The notes below the pieces were generated by a model. It made no database searches, had not been told where the DNA came from, and worked only from the letters and a program-made list of their open reading frames with translations. Positions 22,540-34,531 of a DNA stretch of 64,000 nucleotides are shown piece after piece. This stretch comes from Costus lasius (Eukaryota > Streptophyta > Magnoliopsida > Zingiberales > Costaceae), in assembly GCA_027563935.2 (NCBI GenBank), contig CM050449.1:88636371-88700370 (forward strand), read 5' to 3'. A program made the position numbers and the translations under genes. Positions within the stretch are counted from its first letter, which is position 1, and the number at the start of each line of letters is the position of its first letter.

Positions 22540-23419
22540 AATTCTACTTCTGTGATGACTTGTCTTTAATTCTCCTTAGTTTTCTTAGTATCAAGCATGA
22601 TTATAGAGTTTTCGCAATATGGACTGAAAAGTGATTTGCTTGAGAACTTGGAACCCTAAAATTAAACAATAGGAACTCACCATAAGAAATTAGGTTAAGT
22701 TCTTATTTCTTGATTTTAGTAGTTTAATTGCCATGTTAGATAATTCGAATCTAGGATTGAGTTATTGTGTCAAATGTGGAGGTCTTGCACGAAAGTGAGG
22801 ATCAAAACGTCGGAGAACCATAAGTAGAACATGTGTTCAGACTTGAATGCACGAAAGTGATCCTTGAGATTCCACTTGAGATGATCAACATAGAACTCGG
22901 ATGCACGAAAGTGATCATTGAGTTCTTTGTTTGATGATTTACTTATCTACAGCGTTGGGATAGATCTTGCGCAAAAGCGAGGATTGGTCCCTGCATGATC
23001 GTCTGCACGAAAGTGAGATGATCCTTTTATGAAGTAAATTATGTCTTTATCATGATAAAATTAGTCTGACGACCTTTTCTTCATATCTAGTCATTAAAAT
23101 TAAAGTGGATAAAACCCTAGTCCCAGTTTATCTCTTTGTTTATCTTTACACTCTTTCTATTATTTACTTGCATCATATTCGATTTGGTTAGCTAGTAAGA
23201 AAATAATTATTTGGTACTTAACAATAAGGTCTCTGTGGGTTCGATATCTATTTTATTACTTCGAGTATCCGTGCACTTGCGGAGATAACAACAAGCTTGT
23301 TGACACAACAAGTTTTTGGAGCCGTGTCGGGGAGTGACAAGTCCTCGTGTGCCAAACAATAAGTTTTGGCCGCAACACCAGAGATAAGTTTTTGTCTACC
23401 TACTTGTTGGGATACAACA
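22540..23419 (+). mobile_element. Element A 3' LTR, second part
   Basis: This begins with the second AATTC copy and matches 5222-6100 of the 5' LTR. It includes the GCACGAAAGTGA-like repeats (22790-23010) and a second GACACAACAAGTTTTTGG junction at 23302-23319, which looks like a former LTR end plus primer site. It ends ACAACA at 23419. Confidence 0.85.
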
Positions 23420-23867
23420 ATGGCTCGTTGAGGTTTATTTTCTGGAAAACTTACTCTTCCCGGCCATGTATGTGTTCACAGGTGTGCCCGTCAACGTTTC
23501 GTCGAGTTCTGAAAAAGTCAGCCGATCCCTTCATGGCCGTGCATGGGTGTACGGGCATGCCTATGAACGGCTGAGCGCAGTCTGGGAATGCAAACTCATA
23601 CACGGCCGTGCATGAATACACGACCATGCCCGTGAAGAGCATAGAAAAGTCCGTTTGCGCATATCATGAGGAATCGTCCCAGATTTTCAGATCTTCCAAA
23701 TTCCACCAATTTTAGGGCGAAATCCCTACATTTCAATGAAACCAAGGAAAAGTGAAGATTCTGAATAATGTAAAGCATTTAAGCAAATAAATGAGACAAA
23801 GCATGCATATTACTCCAAAATAATAATAAAATTAAGCCGCGATATATCATATATATGCATGCTATCA

Positions 23868-24843
23868 TATATGCCCTGGGACCAATTGTTGGTTTGATAT
23901 GTGTGCTACAAATGGATGTGATATTTTTGATATCCTAGCATTGTCGTTATTGTGCATTTAGTACATCTGCGTCATATGTATACTACAGTGGATAAGAGAT
24001 GGCTATGATGCATGTGAGACTAGTATATACATTGGTTGAGCATGCATTGCTAATGCAGACATATAGGTATATCGAGGTAGATATATTGGTCTGATCCCCT
24101 ATGAGGATTTAGCTTTGTGTCTCAAGTTAAATCTCATAGTGACAGAGGTGCATTTGTCCTTTGACTTGAGGGAGTTCGTATCTCTATATAGTAAAGGGTA
24201 TGTTTTGGTACAACCTAACACCTTGCCATAGTAGAGAGGTTATAACGGTTATCATTGGGTATATCATAAGCCGTATGAGAGATACAACTTGCCAAGGGAG
24301 GATTTGCCCCTTTCTTAAATGGAAGCTTGATGTGCATAGGCCCCACATATGGATACATAATTAAAAGTATATGACCATACCCAGGCGAAAGCCTGATCTA
24401 GTCATGACCATTAGATTGGGTTAAACAAGTGTGACACACTTGTCCAATCAGAACATCAGCCTCGCAAAGGGACTATAGTGCATAGATACTTTGTTATAAT
24501 TTAGGGACTGTCGATGATGACATCTATTCTGATGACTTGGGTAGCAGCGATGTACTGCTAGGTGCCACATACTGCTTGTGATGACTAGGTTATCACTGCC
24601 AACATCTAAGGAACCTACATGGTCGCACACATAGATAGTCAAGATCTCATATTGATCGAGTAGCCTATAATCGAGTCATTTGATTGATTTAGATTAGTTT
24701 GGGAGTCTAATGCATCATGGATGCATTTGATGGGTCGGAGATGATCATATAGAGTTAGGTTATATTTTGACATTAATTGACCCTAGTAGATCTTCAGGTG
24801 ACCATATTTGACCTTAGTTGACTAGGTTTAGTCAATAGGTCAA
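23868..24843 (+). mobile_element. Copia LTR G, middle piece
   Basis: This piece resumes the G LTR after solo LTR F. It starts with the second copy of the TATAT target duplication and ends with the first copy of GTCAA (24839-24843), where element H inserted. It carries a degenerate GTATGGCCATAC palindrome near 24370-24382 and the hairpin-forming GTAGCAGCGATG...CTGCTAGGTGCCAC block near 24540-24570. No ORF is supported. Confidence 0.8.
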
Positions 24844-26329
24844 TGATAGCGATCTGCAAGTGCACGAATTTATTGAAGTAATAAAAAGATTATCGTTCCC
24901 AACGAGGATCTGGCGATCAAGTACCGATTATACGATCGATCTATATCTAGACGATTCAAAGTGTAGTTTTCGTTTTGAAAACTTCTAATGCAAGAAAACA
25001 AAAAGGTGGTTTTAGGGTTTTGGCAAAAATCAATTCAGATAAAATCAGGACTTAGGGTTTCACCACATTGACAATTATGAATTTAGTAAAAATAAATCTT
25101 TGATCAGAAAATTATAGTTTTGAAAGAGATTTTTCCTAAGGTATAGATTACCTCCTCTCGAAGCACAATCTGGTATCTATTTACATTAATTCCCTACTCT
25201 CATGACAATTAACATAAATAGACCCATTAAGTTCTACGGAAAACCATGTTAATCCTTCAAACGAATCCAAACCACTCTTGTGATTGGATTCGTAGGTTTG
25301 AAAAGAATAGATCTGATGTTGCGATTCACCTCTCGGTCCTTCTCGCAACGTCTAAGACATAAAATTATGTGGCCAAGGTAATTTACGGAATAAACACAAT
25401 TCTAATCAAATCAAATCTATAAAATTCATGTAAAAGATTTAAAACAATATATTCAATCCATAAATCGTCAACGGGCTATTCCCCAAATCCCAAAAATAGA
25501 GTTTACTCGTTCATATTCAAAGCAAACATCATGTTCATCGATGAATTACACATGTAATCTCTCTAAAATAATGCAAGGAGACACTAGGAAAGTAATTAGA
25601 ACTCTTCCCCTTGATCTGGTGATGAAGATGAAGTGATCAAACCACTCCCTTACGTGATCTCTCGCCGGATTTCTGCCCTAGAATTGAAACTCGCCGTCGC
25701 CACCCGCCTCCTCTTGTTTTCGTCCGTAGAAGCCCCTGAAACCCTTCCAAAATCCTTCCTTTTATAGTCTAATCAGTATAGAACCCATCTAGGAAGGTTT
25801 TTGAAGAGTTTGGTTCAATTCTGGTTTGGTTTGGAGTCGAATCGAGTGAGATATGCGAAGGGGTGGAAACTTTCACCGTCCGTGATGAGTTTACAGCTTC
25901 GGCCGTAATTCTTTCTTTGTATAAGAACTCCTACACATAGAAATATTGATGGACCATGAAGGATTCACGGCCTCACCCATGAAAGTTTCTGTGGACTTTT
26001 AAACTTAGCCGTTTTTCCGCCCTTCGAAGCCAAAAATTACGGCCGACCCAATAATTATGGCCAAGGCCGTGAAAGTTGCGTTCTTCATGGTTTTCGCTCC
26101 AAATTTGACGTGTAAGTTCGTGACCTCCTCAGGAATCGTGATATGACTTCAAAACTCGTGAAATCTATCATTTTTTAGCCTTTTTACCTATATTTTCATA
26201 AAAACCAAGAAAAATGAAGATTCTATACCAAGTGAAGTAAAAACATTAAAAATCATATAAAATCATTCAATTAAGCCCAAAATATGATCTAAAATATAGG
26301 CAAAAACATGATGTAAATGCAATGCATCA
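24844..26329 (-). mobile_element. Element H 3' LTR
   Basis: 1486 bp, the same length as its partner. On the plus strand the left edge has the TGATAGCGAT...CAAGTGCACG signature, which on the minus strand is the LTR end. Short ACGGCC-type palindromes lie at 25870-26100. Confidence 0.9.
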
Positions 26330-27855
26330 AAATACCCTAGACTTAGAATTTTGCTTGTACTCAAGCAATACCTCAATATGTATAAAGAATGTAGAGATAA
26401 GGATTTCTCAACTGTTTTTGCCCCTAATATCATCCTTAGTCCACAAATTAATTAATCAATCTTTCAAACTCAAGTAATTCAAGAAAAATCATAATAGAAA
26501 TAAACTCTCAAGAGGTTACAATCCAAGAAAGATAAAATTCACAATTCATGTCATAACATCCATTCAACACACACTAAATATCAAATACTTTCAATTAAAT
26601 AAATCCATTTCACTTAACAGATAGGATTTGTACTTCAGGAATTTCAGTGATATTAAAGATAAGAGATTTTAAAAGCAATTTGGTCTTTAAACTGTTATAT
26701 GCTGTTTACTGTCAGCATCATAACAAGTTTAAAGTATACCACAAAGTAGTATAATATAACTCATAGTCTCAATCATAAAAGTCAGCGGAGTTGTCCACAT
26801 AACCTATAGCTTTCTCTTTTTCTCTATTTTTTTTCCTCTCTCTTTTTTTTTTAATTTTTTTATTTTTTTATTAGACTTCAACTCATGTCTTTGGTACCAC
26901 TGCCAATTTTTCGCAGTGCCAAGTAGAGGAGTCATTCTCACTCTCTCTCTTCTTTTTTTTTTTTTAATTCAAATCAGATCGAAAGCCGGCCAGTGTCAAG
27001 TCATAATCTCAGATTATGTAACCAGAGGAGTTGGAGCAAATCTCAAGTTAAATAGATGAATCACCAAATTTCTATCCATAAAAGCAAAATCTATTTAATC
27101 AAAAGAAGATAAACTAAACTTAAAGTATAAATTAACTATGCATGTCTTTTAAACACATAACAATTCATACATAAACTTTATCAATGCTAGAATTGATCTT
27201 ACTCAACAATTTAAGTCCATATGAATTCTCAAAAGTTTTCTAAGTCATTAAATTGAAATACCCAAAAACCTTTCTAAGTTCAAAACTGAGGATAAATCAA
27301 TCAAGTATTTCTTAAAAATCATAGACATTCCGGATTCATGTCTGTAAAGCTATAAAGGTCTAGCAAAATATAAAAATGAGTACCCTAGACTTAAATTGTT
27401 GCATATGTGGAAATACTTAATCAATGAAGAATTTTAGAAAATTTTTTGCAAGAGTTCCCTTTGTATTTGTTGGCGAAACCTTGTACAGTTATATCAAAGA
27501 TATGAAATACAATTCTGAAAAATCCGAAAAATATAGCATTTCGAAGATATTCAAGTTTTTCATGGTAATCAACTTTTAGATATCAAATATCGTCAGGTTT
27601 CATCATTCAAATCACAGTTTACCCTACTCACAAAGATTTGCATCAAGATTTACAATTCTAGAGCAATTCACTGTATTATCCTCAATTCTCCTGTTCATCA
27701 ACTTCTGACTTCATGAAGACTCTTCAAATTTTCCTACGATCAAAGCTGTTCATAATTAAAACTTTATGTCACGAAATACTCCAGGACAAAATTGAATCAA
27801 GATGAACTAAAAGAATAGATAGTGAAAAATGAAAAAAATGGGTTGCCTCCCAAAA
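26330..27855 (-). other. Element H 3' non-coding region
   Basis: No gene is seen, and in particular no env-like ORF. The hairpin at 27839-27852 (TGGG-AGGCAA-CCCA on the minus strand) with AGCGCTT beside it marks the position just after pol. A second conserved hairpin, GGTACCACTGCC...GCAGTGCC, lies at 26893-26920. Positions 26815-26965 are T-rich simple sequence. Confidence 0.7.
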
Positions 27856-27899
27856 AGCGCTTGTTTAGGGTCCTTAGCTAGACCATAGCCATGTTTAAA

Positions 27900-30228
27900 G
27901 ATCTTCTGATGGACTGGAGGGAATCAAATACACCTCTTCTTCAACTTGTTCCTCTTCAAAATAATGCTTCAACTGTTGCCCGTTCACCTTAAAACTTTCT
28001 TGTCCTTCTCTTGATATCTCTACTGCCCCATATGGGAATACTTTCAAAACAATGTAGGGTCCAGACTAGCGGCTTCTTAATTTTCCTGGAAACAGTCTGA
28101 GACGTGAATTATATAGTAGAACTTTATCCCCTTCAAAAAAATTCTTTTATCGAAATCCTCTGATCATGCCACTTCTTAGCGCGTTCTTTATATATGCGAG
28201 AACTTTCATAAGCTGAATTCCTGATTTCATCTAATTCATTCAGTTGAAATTTTGTTCTTTCTTCAGCACTTTTTAGGTCATAGTTTAGCTTTTTCACTGC
28301 CCAGTAGGCTCTATGCTCGAGTTCCACAGGTAAATGACAAGATTTGCAATAAACAATCTGGAACAGAGACATGCCTAAAGGAGTCTTGAAAGCCATCCTA
28401 TAAGCTCAAAGAGCATCGTCCAGCTTCAACGCCCAATCCTTCCTTGCTCCTGACACAGTCTTTTCAAGTATCCTCTTAATCTCTCGATTTAAAACCTCAA
28501 CTTGACCTCTAGTCTGTGGGTGATATGGTGTAGCCACTTTATGATGTACTCCATACTTCCTTAATAACGACTCAAGCTTATTTTCGATAAAATGAAAACC
28601 TTTGTCACTGATCAGGACTCTGAGAACACCAAACCTAGGAAAAATTACCCTCTTAAACAATCTAGCTACAACTCATGAATCATTAGTGGCCTCAGCGGTT
28701 GCTTCAACCCTTTTAGATACATAATCAACACAAAGAAGGATATATTTCTTCCCACATGAGGTGGGGAATGGGCCCATAAAATCAATTCCCCATACATCAA
28801 AGATTTCAACTTCCAAAATCCCATGTTGAGGTAGTTCATCTTTTCTAGTAATATTACCAGCTCGCTGGCATTTATCACAGGATTGAATAAACTTCCTAGC
28901 ATCACAAAAAATTGTCAGCCAGTAGAACCCTGACTAGAGAACCTTGAAGGCCGTCTTTGGTGCACCGGCATGCCCACCATAAGAAGAAGAATGACAGTGA
29001 GATAATACATCATGAATTTCTTCTTCCGGCAAGCATCTTCGAAATCAACTAGCCTCACACTGACGATACAAATATGACTCATCCCAATAAAAATGCTTAA
29101 CATCTGCTTTGAATTTCTTCTTCCCTTTAAATGATAGATCAGGTGGTATGATATTGGACACAAGAAAGTTAACGATATCCGCATACCATGGTGTCTCTTG
29201 TCTAATGAGTGCATACAGATATTCCTCCTGAAAGGCATCATCAATTTCCAAATTGTCTTCCAGGTTCCTCTCTTTGGTCAGTCTAGACAAATGATCTGCC
29301 ACTAAGTTTTCTGCCCCTTTCTTGTCTTTTATTTCAAAATCGAATTCCTATAAGAGTAGTATCCATCGAATTAATCTGGGTTTTGCATCCTTTTTATTCA
29401 CCAAGTACTTGATTGCCGAATGATCTGTGAAAACAACAACTTTAGAATTAATAATATAGGAGCAAAATTTATTAAAAGCAAAAACTATGGCAAGAAGCTC
29501 CTTTTCGGTGGTTTCATGATTTATTTATGCCTCGTCCAAAGTCTTGCTAGCATAATAAATAGCATGGAGTTTGTTGTCCTTTCGCTGTCCCAACACTACC
29601 CCCACTGCTTGGTCACTTCCATCGCACATCAACTCATAAGGGAGCGACCAGTCTGGTGGCTGCATGATGGGTGCAGAGACGAGAGCCTTTTTCAATTTCT
29701 CAAAAGCTTCAGTGCAGTCCCTGTCAAAATGAAAATCGAATCCTTAGCCAATAAATTTGTGAGAGGCCTAGCAATTTTAGAAAAATCATGAATAAATCGA
29801 CGATAAAACCCGGCATGTCCCAAAAAACTTCGAATTCCTCTGACTAAAGTGGGTGGAGGCAATTTCTCTATAACTTCAAACTTGGCTTTATCCACTTCAA
29901 TGCCTCTCTGTGAAATACGATGCCCAAGAACAATTCCTTCTTGAACCATAAAATGACATTTCTCCCAATTGAGAACCAGGTTTACTTCCTCGCACCTCTG
30001 TAAAACAAGCGACAAATTAGATAGACAAACATCAAAAGTAGACCCATACACTGAAAAGTCATCCATAAACACATCCATAATATTTTCAATGAGAACAGAA
30101 AAAATGGCCATCATGCATCGTTGAAAAGTGGCTGGTGCATTGCACAACCCAAAAGGCATGCGCCTGTATGCGAATGTTCCGTATGGACACATGAAGGTGG
30201 TCTTCTCTTGATCTTCCGAGTGAATAGG
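27900..30228 (-). pseudogene. Gypsy pol 3' half of element H (RT end, RNase H, integrase)
   Basis: Starting at the break with element I, the minus strand gives RT with MPFGLCNAPATFQRCMMA and FMDDFSVYG, followed by the [12 protein letters not shown] connection (29692-30223). RNase H is fragmentary between 29300 and 29690. Integrase pieces follow: the N-terminal WYADIVN region (29045-29302), the [12 protein letters not shown] zinc part and [10 protein letters not shown] (28666-28905), then ISDKGFHF with NREIK (28406-28660) and the AYWAVKKLNYDLK tail (28133-28396). At least three frame changes and several stops separate the pieces. No chromodomain is visible. It is a dead copy. Confidence 0.85.
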
Positions 30229-30381
30229 TGATAGCCCGAAAGGGAACACAACAAATCTGGCACGCGTGTACCTTGGACTAATCCTTGGTAACGGCACCAA
30301 AAACTTGTTGTTAAACCGCAAGTGCACGGGTATACGAAGTAATAAAAAAAGTGTCGAATCCACAGGGACCTACGTTGTCGA
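30229..30381 (-). mobile_element. Element I 3' LTR, first part
   Basis: This piece ends at the C insertion, with the first GTCGA duplication at 30377-30381. It contains TGGTGCCGTTACCAAGGA on the minus strand (30282-30299), a decayed primer-site copy inside the LTR. The other LTR has the same. Confidence 0.85.
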
Positions 30382-32219
30382 TGTTGGTGTATATGCCCTA
30401 GGACCTAGTTTTTGTCCATCTTTGTACTACTTGACTCTGATATTAATATATATCTTTCTGGCATTGTCGTTATCATTGTTTGTCTACACCTGCGATTGTG
30501 TACTTACATGATAATGTCCCTGGAGACAGATTGGATCTGTGCTCGAACTATAGTCCCCAGTCGATGTACCTGAGTGGATATGGGACAACTCTGGTACTTG
30601 AGAGACTGGTATGTGGGCTGGTTAGGCACGTGGTGCTAACGCAGACACATGGGTGTATCATTGGAGGATATACTGGATAGACCCGCTGTGAGGCTATGAC
30701 TTGGTGTCATGAGTTATCTTCACAAGTGACAGGAGATGCATTGATCCCTTGACTTGAGGTCATTGATCATTCTATATGGTTAAGGACTTGCTTTGATACA
30801 ACCTAACACCTCGCCGTAGTTGGGAGGTTATAACAGTTGTTATTGAGCATGTCACGGCCCATATGAGAAGGTCAATGGACAGACATAGGATTTGCCCCTT
30901 CCTAAGGGAAGTATGATATCCATGGAGCTCCTCTATGGTTCTATGACTGAGAGTGTATGGCCATACCCAGGTGAGAACTCTGATCTATATCGGGTAGCCT
31001 TTAGATCGAGTTATTGGATAACTCTGATCTATTTGGGAGATTTCATCAGCGCCAATGGGCCTGATGAGATGGAAGAAACTTATTGGGGCCAACTTCCGTT
31101 TTTGGCATATCGATCAAATTAACCATGGTTAGCCTCATTTAACCATGGGTTAAATTGGATTGGATCCAATAGCTTGGTTAACATGCATAATGGACTTTGG
31201 GCTTGGCCCATTGCTTAGTTGGGCTTGCTAATAAGTTGTACTGAAGGGCTATGAGGCTTGAAGGGTATAATGGGGATGAATTAATAGGATAGGCGCATAT
31301 GGAATCCTAGTTGGACTAGGATTTGCGCCTATGCCTTGTTTGGTATCTCCTAGGTGATTAAATCAAATTGGATTTGATTAAATCACACAAGATAATTGAT
31401 TGGATTGTGTTTGACAATTGTGGGCTGATTATTAACATAATTAGAGTCCTAATTGGATTAGGACTTGCGCCCAAGCCACATTAGGCAATCCATCATATTG
31501 CCTTGACTAGGTCTAGGCGCATGGATGGGATTAATGCCTCATATGGCATGATATGGGCGCATATGGCTGATGCTTGCTTTGGCAAGTCTTAGGAGCATAT
31601 AGGAGTGGAGATTTAATCAATATATTTGATTGGATAATCTCCTAGAATCATGCCCTAATTGTCAACACTTGCCATTCTCCCCTAACCGCCTCTTGCTCCT
31701 ATAAATAAGCCCTTGCCGCCCCCTCTCTTGATGATGCTAATTCCTTGGAGGCGTGAAGCATTAGAGGGCGACGGCTTGGAGAGCTTAGAGCTCTTCTTCT
31801 TCCATCAAGGGCGCAAGCATGCTTGTCCTTTTCCTTTCCTTGGCGCAAAGGAACAAGAAGGCTTGCGGCGTTCTCTTCTCCTTCCATCTCCTTGACGCAT
31901 CACATCTTGGTGGTGGCGCAAGTTGCTTGGAGGACTCTCCTAAGGCATGGATCTTCTTCCCGAGGCTAGCACCGGGCGAGGAAGAAGAAAACTTGAGGAA
32001 TCCGTGTGTGCGAGACTGCAGAGGGCGAACACTTGGGCGCCTTCATCGATATCGGCTTCTAATTGCTTAAAGGTACTTACTATCACATCGTGTCGACCCC
32101 CTCGCAAGAGATCTTCACTGGGTTTTTGGGACTAGCCTGTTTCGGGGACATTCTTCCGCTGCGTAAAATGTATGTCCATGGCTCTGAAAATTGTAAAATG
32201 TCCCCGGGGCTTCCCAACA
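30382..32219 (+). mobile_element. Element C 5' LTR, with internal deletion
   Basis: The LTR is 1838 bp against 2093 bp in the partner. About 267 bp (equivalent to 38116-38382) is replaced by a 12-13 bp filler at 30976-30988. The filler AACTCTGATCTAT is identical to sequence 43 bp downstream (31019-31031). Because reverse transcription makes the LTRs match, the change probably followed insertion. The palindrome GTATGGCCATAC (30955-30966) is kept. An ORF of 66 codons inside is shared with other LTR copies by homology only. Confidence 0.9.
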
Positions 32220-32220
32220 G

Positions 32221-32231
32221 TGGTATCAGAG
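32221..32231 (+). promoter_or_regulatory. Primer-binding site (tRNA-iMet), element C
   Basis: TGGTATCAGAG follows the LTR after one spacer G and matches initiator tRNA-Met for 11 nt. The next base is G where B and D have C. Confidence 0.85.
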
Positions 32232-33396
32232 GTACTTGCGAGCCTCGAACGATGTTCTTTCATGCTTTTCATGCTCACATGCCATATCTACATTTTCGCA
32301 TATTGCATAGATGTTGGCGCATGATTTTTCTTTAAGTAGAAAAATTGTAGGTCTCTTGTTTCTTACTTCTAATTAACTTCTTGTGGTTCTTTGCTCTCTT
32401 CATGTGATGGGATAGACCCATACGTGGAAGAGAAAATTTCTCCTCTCATAATAGGATAGACCTATCTTGAGAGACTTGTTGGAATAGGGCATGGACTGGG
32501 TGATTGCCCTTATCCTAGCAAGTTAGGGATTGCAAGGAGGGCAACCGGTATGCCTCTTGTAGACTCCTGAGAGAAACTTAGAATCAAAGATTTGTGATAT
32601 GAAGGGAAGGAAGAGAGACATGTTTTATGAAAAAGTAAAATTTCAAATTTTATGTTTTTCATGAGCATATAGAATTGCATGAGTAAGTACTTGATTATGC
32701 ATGATGTTGTGGTCATATATCAAGCCCCTTAACATGCCTGTGATGTATCCTTGTGAGGCCTGCGTGCTGCTTTTCTTTTTGCTTTTAACTAAGAAGAAGA
32801 TTAGGATGGCGCATCTACTTGGAGCAAGGTGCATGCTTGCTTGGTTGCGCATCCTTGCATGATGGCTCAACAAGCTTCAAAGGTGGCACATCCTTGCATG
32901 GGGGCGCAAGTTAGGGTTTGGCCGAGCCTTGTGCTTGTGTGCTATCCCTCTTGTGGCTTGCTAAATGGCGCACCTTCCTTGGAGGAAGACCATGGCATTG
33001 GCCAAACCTTGTGGGTGTACCCCTAGGGTTTGAGAGCTAAACCATGGGAGAATGACCTTGGAGCCAACCTTGAAGATAGAGCTAGAGGTCGGCTAGGCTA
33101 GGTCTAATCTTGGGGCTTGAATCCTAGGTCAAGAGTTGAACCCCTTTTTGGCATGGATTGGTTCAATGTCTTGAATGGGCTATGATCACATCATCCTTTT
33201 ATTGCTTTCTTTACAAAAGCTAAAGCATGCCTGTGATGTTTTATCGTTATGTTATCACCATAGGATTGCATGCCTGTAATGATAGACATAAGATAAAACT
33301 GAGATGATGAGACCTTAAACAAAAACCCTCAATAAAAATATCAAGTCTAGTAGCCTTCTAACGCGTAGCCCTCACTAAGCTATCGATCAGTGGAGT

Positions 33397-33828
33397 TGTG
33401 AACTGTTTCCCACCCTCGTGGGACACACCCACTTATCTTTAGAAAGTGCGTGGTGGCAATGGTTTCCCCAGTCCAGTTTTAACCTGGGCGTGCCTTCGCA
33501 AGGAAACTCGTTGGCCCTGGGCATAACGGTTAGGAATGGACTTGACTAGATTTTCATGTGTGCTAGGCACATGATGAAACTCTAGAGGCATCGTTGAGAG
33601 GTTAGGGTTTCATGCTGTATCCAGCCCTCGCTGGACATGAAATGCCTGGACTGTCTCAATAAGGGGAATTGCTTGGAGCAATCGGCCGGCGCGCCCACCT
33701 TAGGAAACATGGGTCACTTTGTGCATCTCATCCCACCCTCGTGGGACGCGAAGCCCTGTGTGGAATGAGGATCTCATCTCACTAGGAAATCTTGGATTTC
33801 TCGATTGACTTTGTGGGTTGTCAATTCG
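33397..33828 (+). ncRNA. Structured leader region of element C (five hairpins)
   Basis: Hairpin 1 (33397-33427): outer TGTG/CACA, bulge AACTGTT, inner TCCCAC/GTGGGA. Hairpin 2 (33608-33642): outer TTTCATG/CATGAAA, bulge CTGTA, inner TCCAGC/GCTGGA. Hairpin 3 (33717-33753): outer CTTTGTG/CGCGAAG with two G-U pairs, bulge CATCTCA, inner TCCCAC/GTGGGA. All three have CCTC loops. Hairpin 4 (33786-33800): GAAATC/GATTTC. Hairpin 5 (33802-33828): CGATTGAC with GTCAATTCG. Element D has the same series with different stems. A role in packaging or translation is inference. Confidence 0.65.
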
Positions 33829-33925
33829 ATTAAAAATAGTGGGAGCCATGGTCATTTAAAAGGCAAGTCCAGTTTAAATGACTCGAAGTAGTACTAATCT
33901 GCTGTTTCTTGGTTGTTGTAGAACA

Positions 33926-34531
33926 ATGGCTATGAACAATAGCAGTTGGTCACTGCGATCTACCCTGGATAAGTTGGTTGGATCCAACTTACTGGATTGG
34001 TATATGAACTTGAGAATCGTGCTCAAGCTCGAGAGGAAGCTTTATGTTCTTGAGCGTCTTATTCCTGAGCCACTTCCATGCTCGGCCTCAGCGGCTGAGA
34101 GGGATGCTTATGATAAGCATCAGGTTGATACTTTGGAGGTTGCTAACCAACATGTCACTTGAATTTAAAGGGTGATATGAATCGAAGAGTGCCTCTGAAA
34201 TTATTTTAATCTAAGGCAGCTCTTTGATAAATTGGTTGAGCTCAATCCTGCTAAAGTTGATATTCAGTGTGTTGAGCCGAAAGGCTTGACCAAGGAACTG
34301 AAATTAAAGATGGATATGATCAGGAATAATAGGTGCTATTCATGTGGAGGGCCACCTCACATGTTGAAGGACATGTTGCAACTTCAGAATGAGGAGAAGA
34401 AAGGCAAGGCCTTGTCTTCATGCTCAGGTATTTATGTTACCGAAGTCAACCTTTCTACTCCTATGACATGGGTATTGGATACTGCATGTGGAGTACAAAT
34501 ATGCAAAGGCTCAGAAAGGATAGATCGGTAA
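33926..34531 (+). pseudogene. Truncated gag pseudogene of element C
   Basis: The ATG at 33926 matches the gag start of B and D. The first about 79 codons are readable (SLRSTLDKLVG, IVLKLERKLYVLE). The central capsid region is missing, as in B. Sense resumes at 34232 with CYSCGGPPHMLKDM, in which the last zinc-knuckle Cys is Met, and then GIYVTEV and DTACG. The shared defects with B mark a common defective parent. Confidence 0.85.

Larger units (their letters stand above)
4335..23419 (+). mobile_element. Non-autonomous gypsy (Athila-like) element A
   Basis: The ends are TGATGACACC (4335) and ACAACA (23419). They are flanked by ACGGC (4330-4334) and ATGGC (23420-23424), a target duplication with one C/T change. 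Without nested B the element is about 9.6 kb. It has two LTRs, a tRNA-Asp primer site, one gag-derived reading frame with lesions, and about 2.6 kb of non-coding internal sequence interrupted by solo LTR K. It has no protease, reverse transcriptase, RNase H or integrase. Its LTR and 3' region match element I, so I read it as a non-autonomous relative of I. The LTR copies differ by many substitutions and large indels, so it is old. Confidence 0.85.
3268..23867 (-). mobile_element. Gypsy-type solo LTR F (host of element A)
   Basis: The two pieces, 3268-4334 and 23420-23867, make one LTR of about 1.5 kb. The outer ends are TGATAGG and CTATCA, flanked by perfect TATAT duplications (3263-3267 and 23868-23872). 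No primer site, coding region or second LTR belongs to it, so it is a solo LTR left by LTR-LTR recombination. The inverted signature CCGCAAGTGCACGG near its left edge matches the ends of the other gypsy LTRs here and sets the minus orientation. It holds several ACGGCCGTG-like short palindromes near 4295-4332 and 23455-23635. Confidence 0.85.

Noticed and set aside
24448..24642. 64-codon minus-strand ORF
   Set aside because: It lies in the G LTR core and is a shadow of conserved LTR blocks.
26815..26965. T-rich stretch as a terminator or poly(A) tail of a retrogene
   Set aside because: It is low-complexity sequence within the H 3' region with no adjoining gene.
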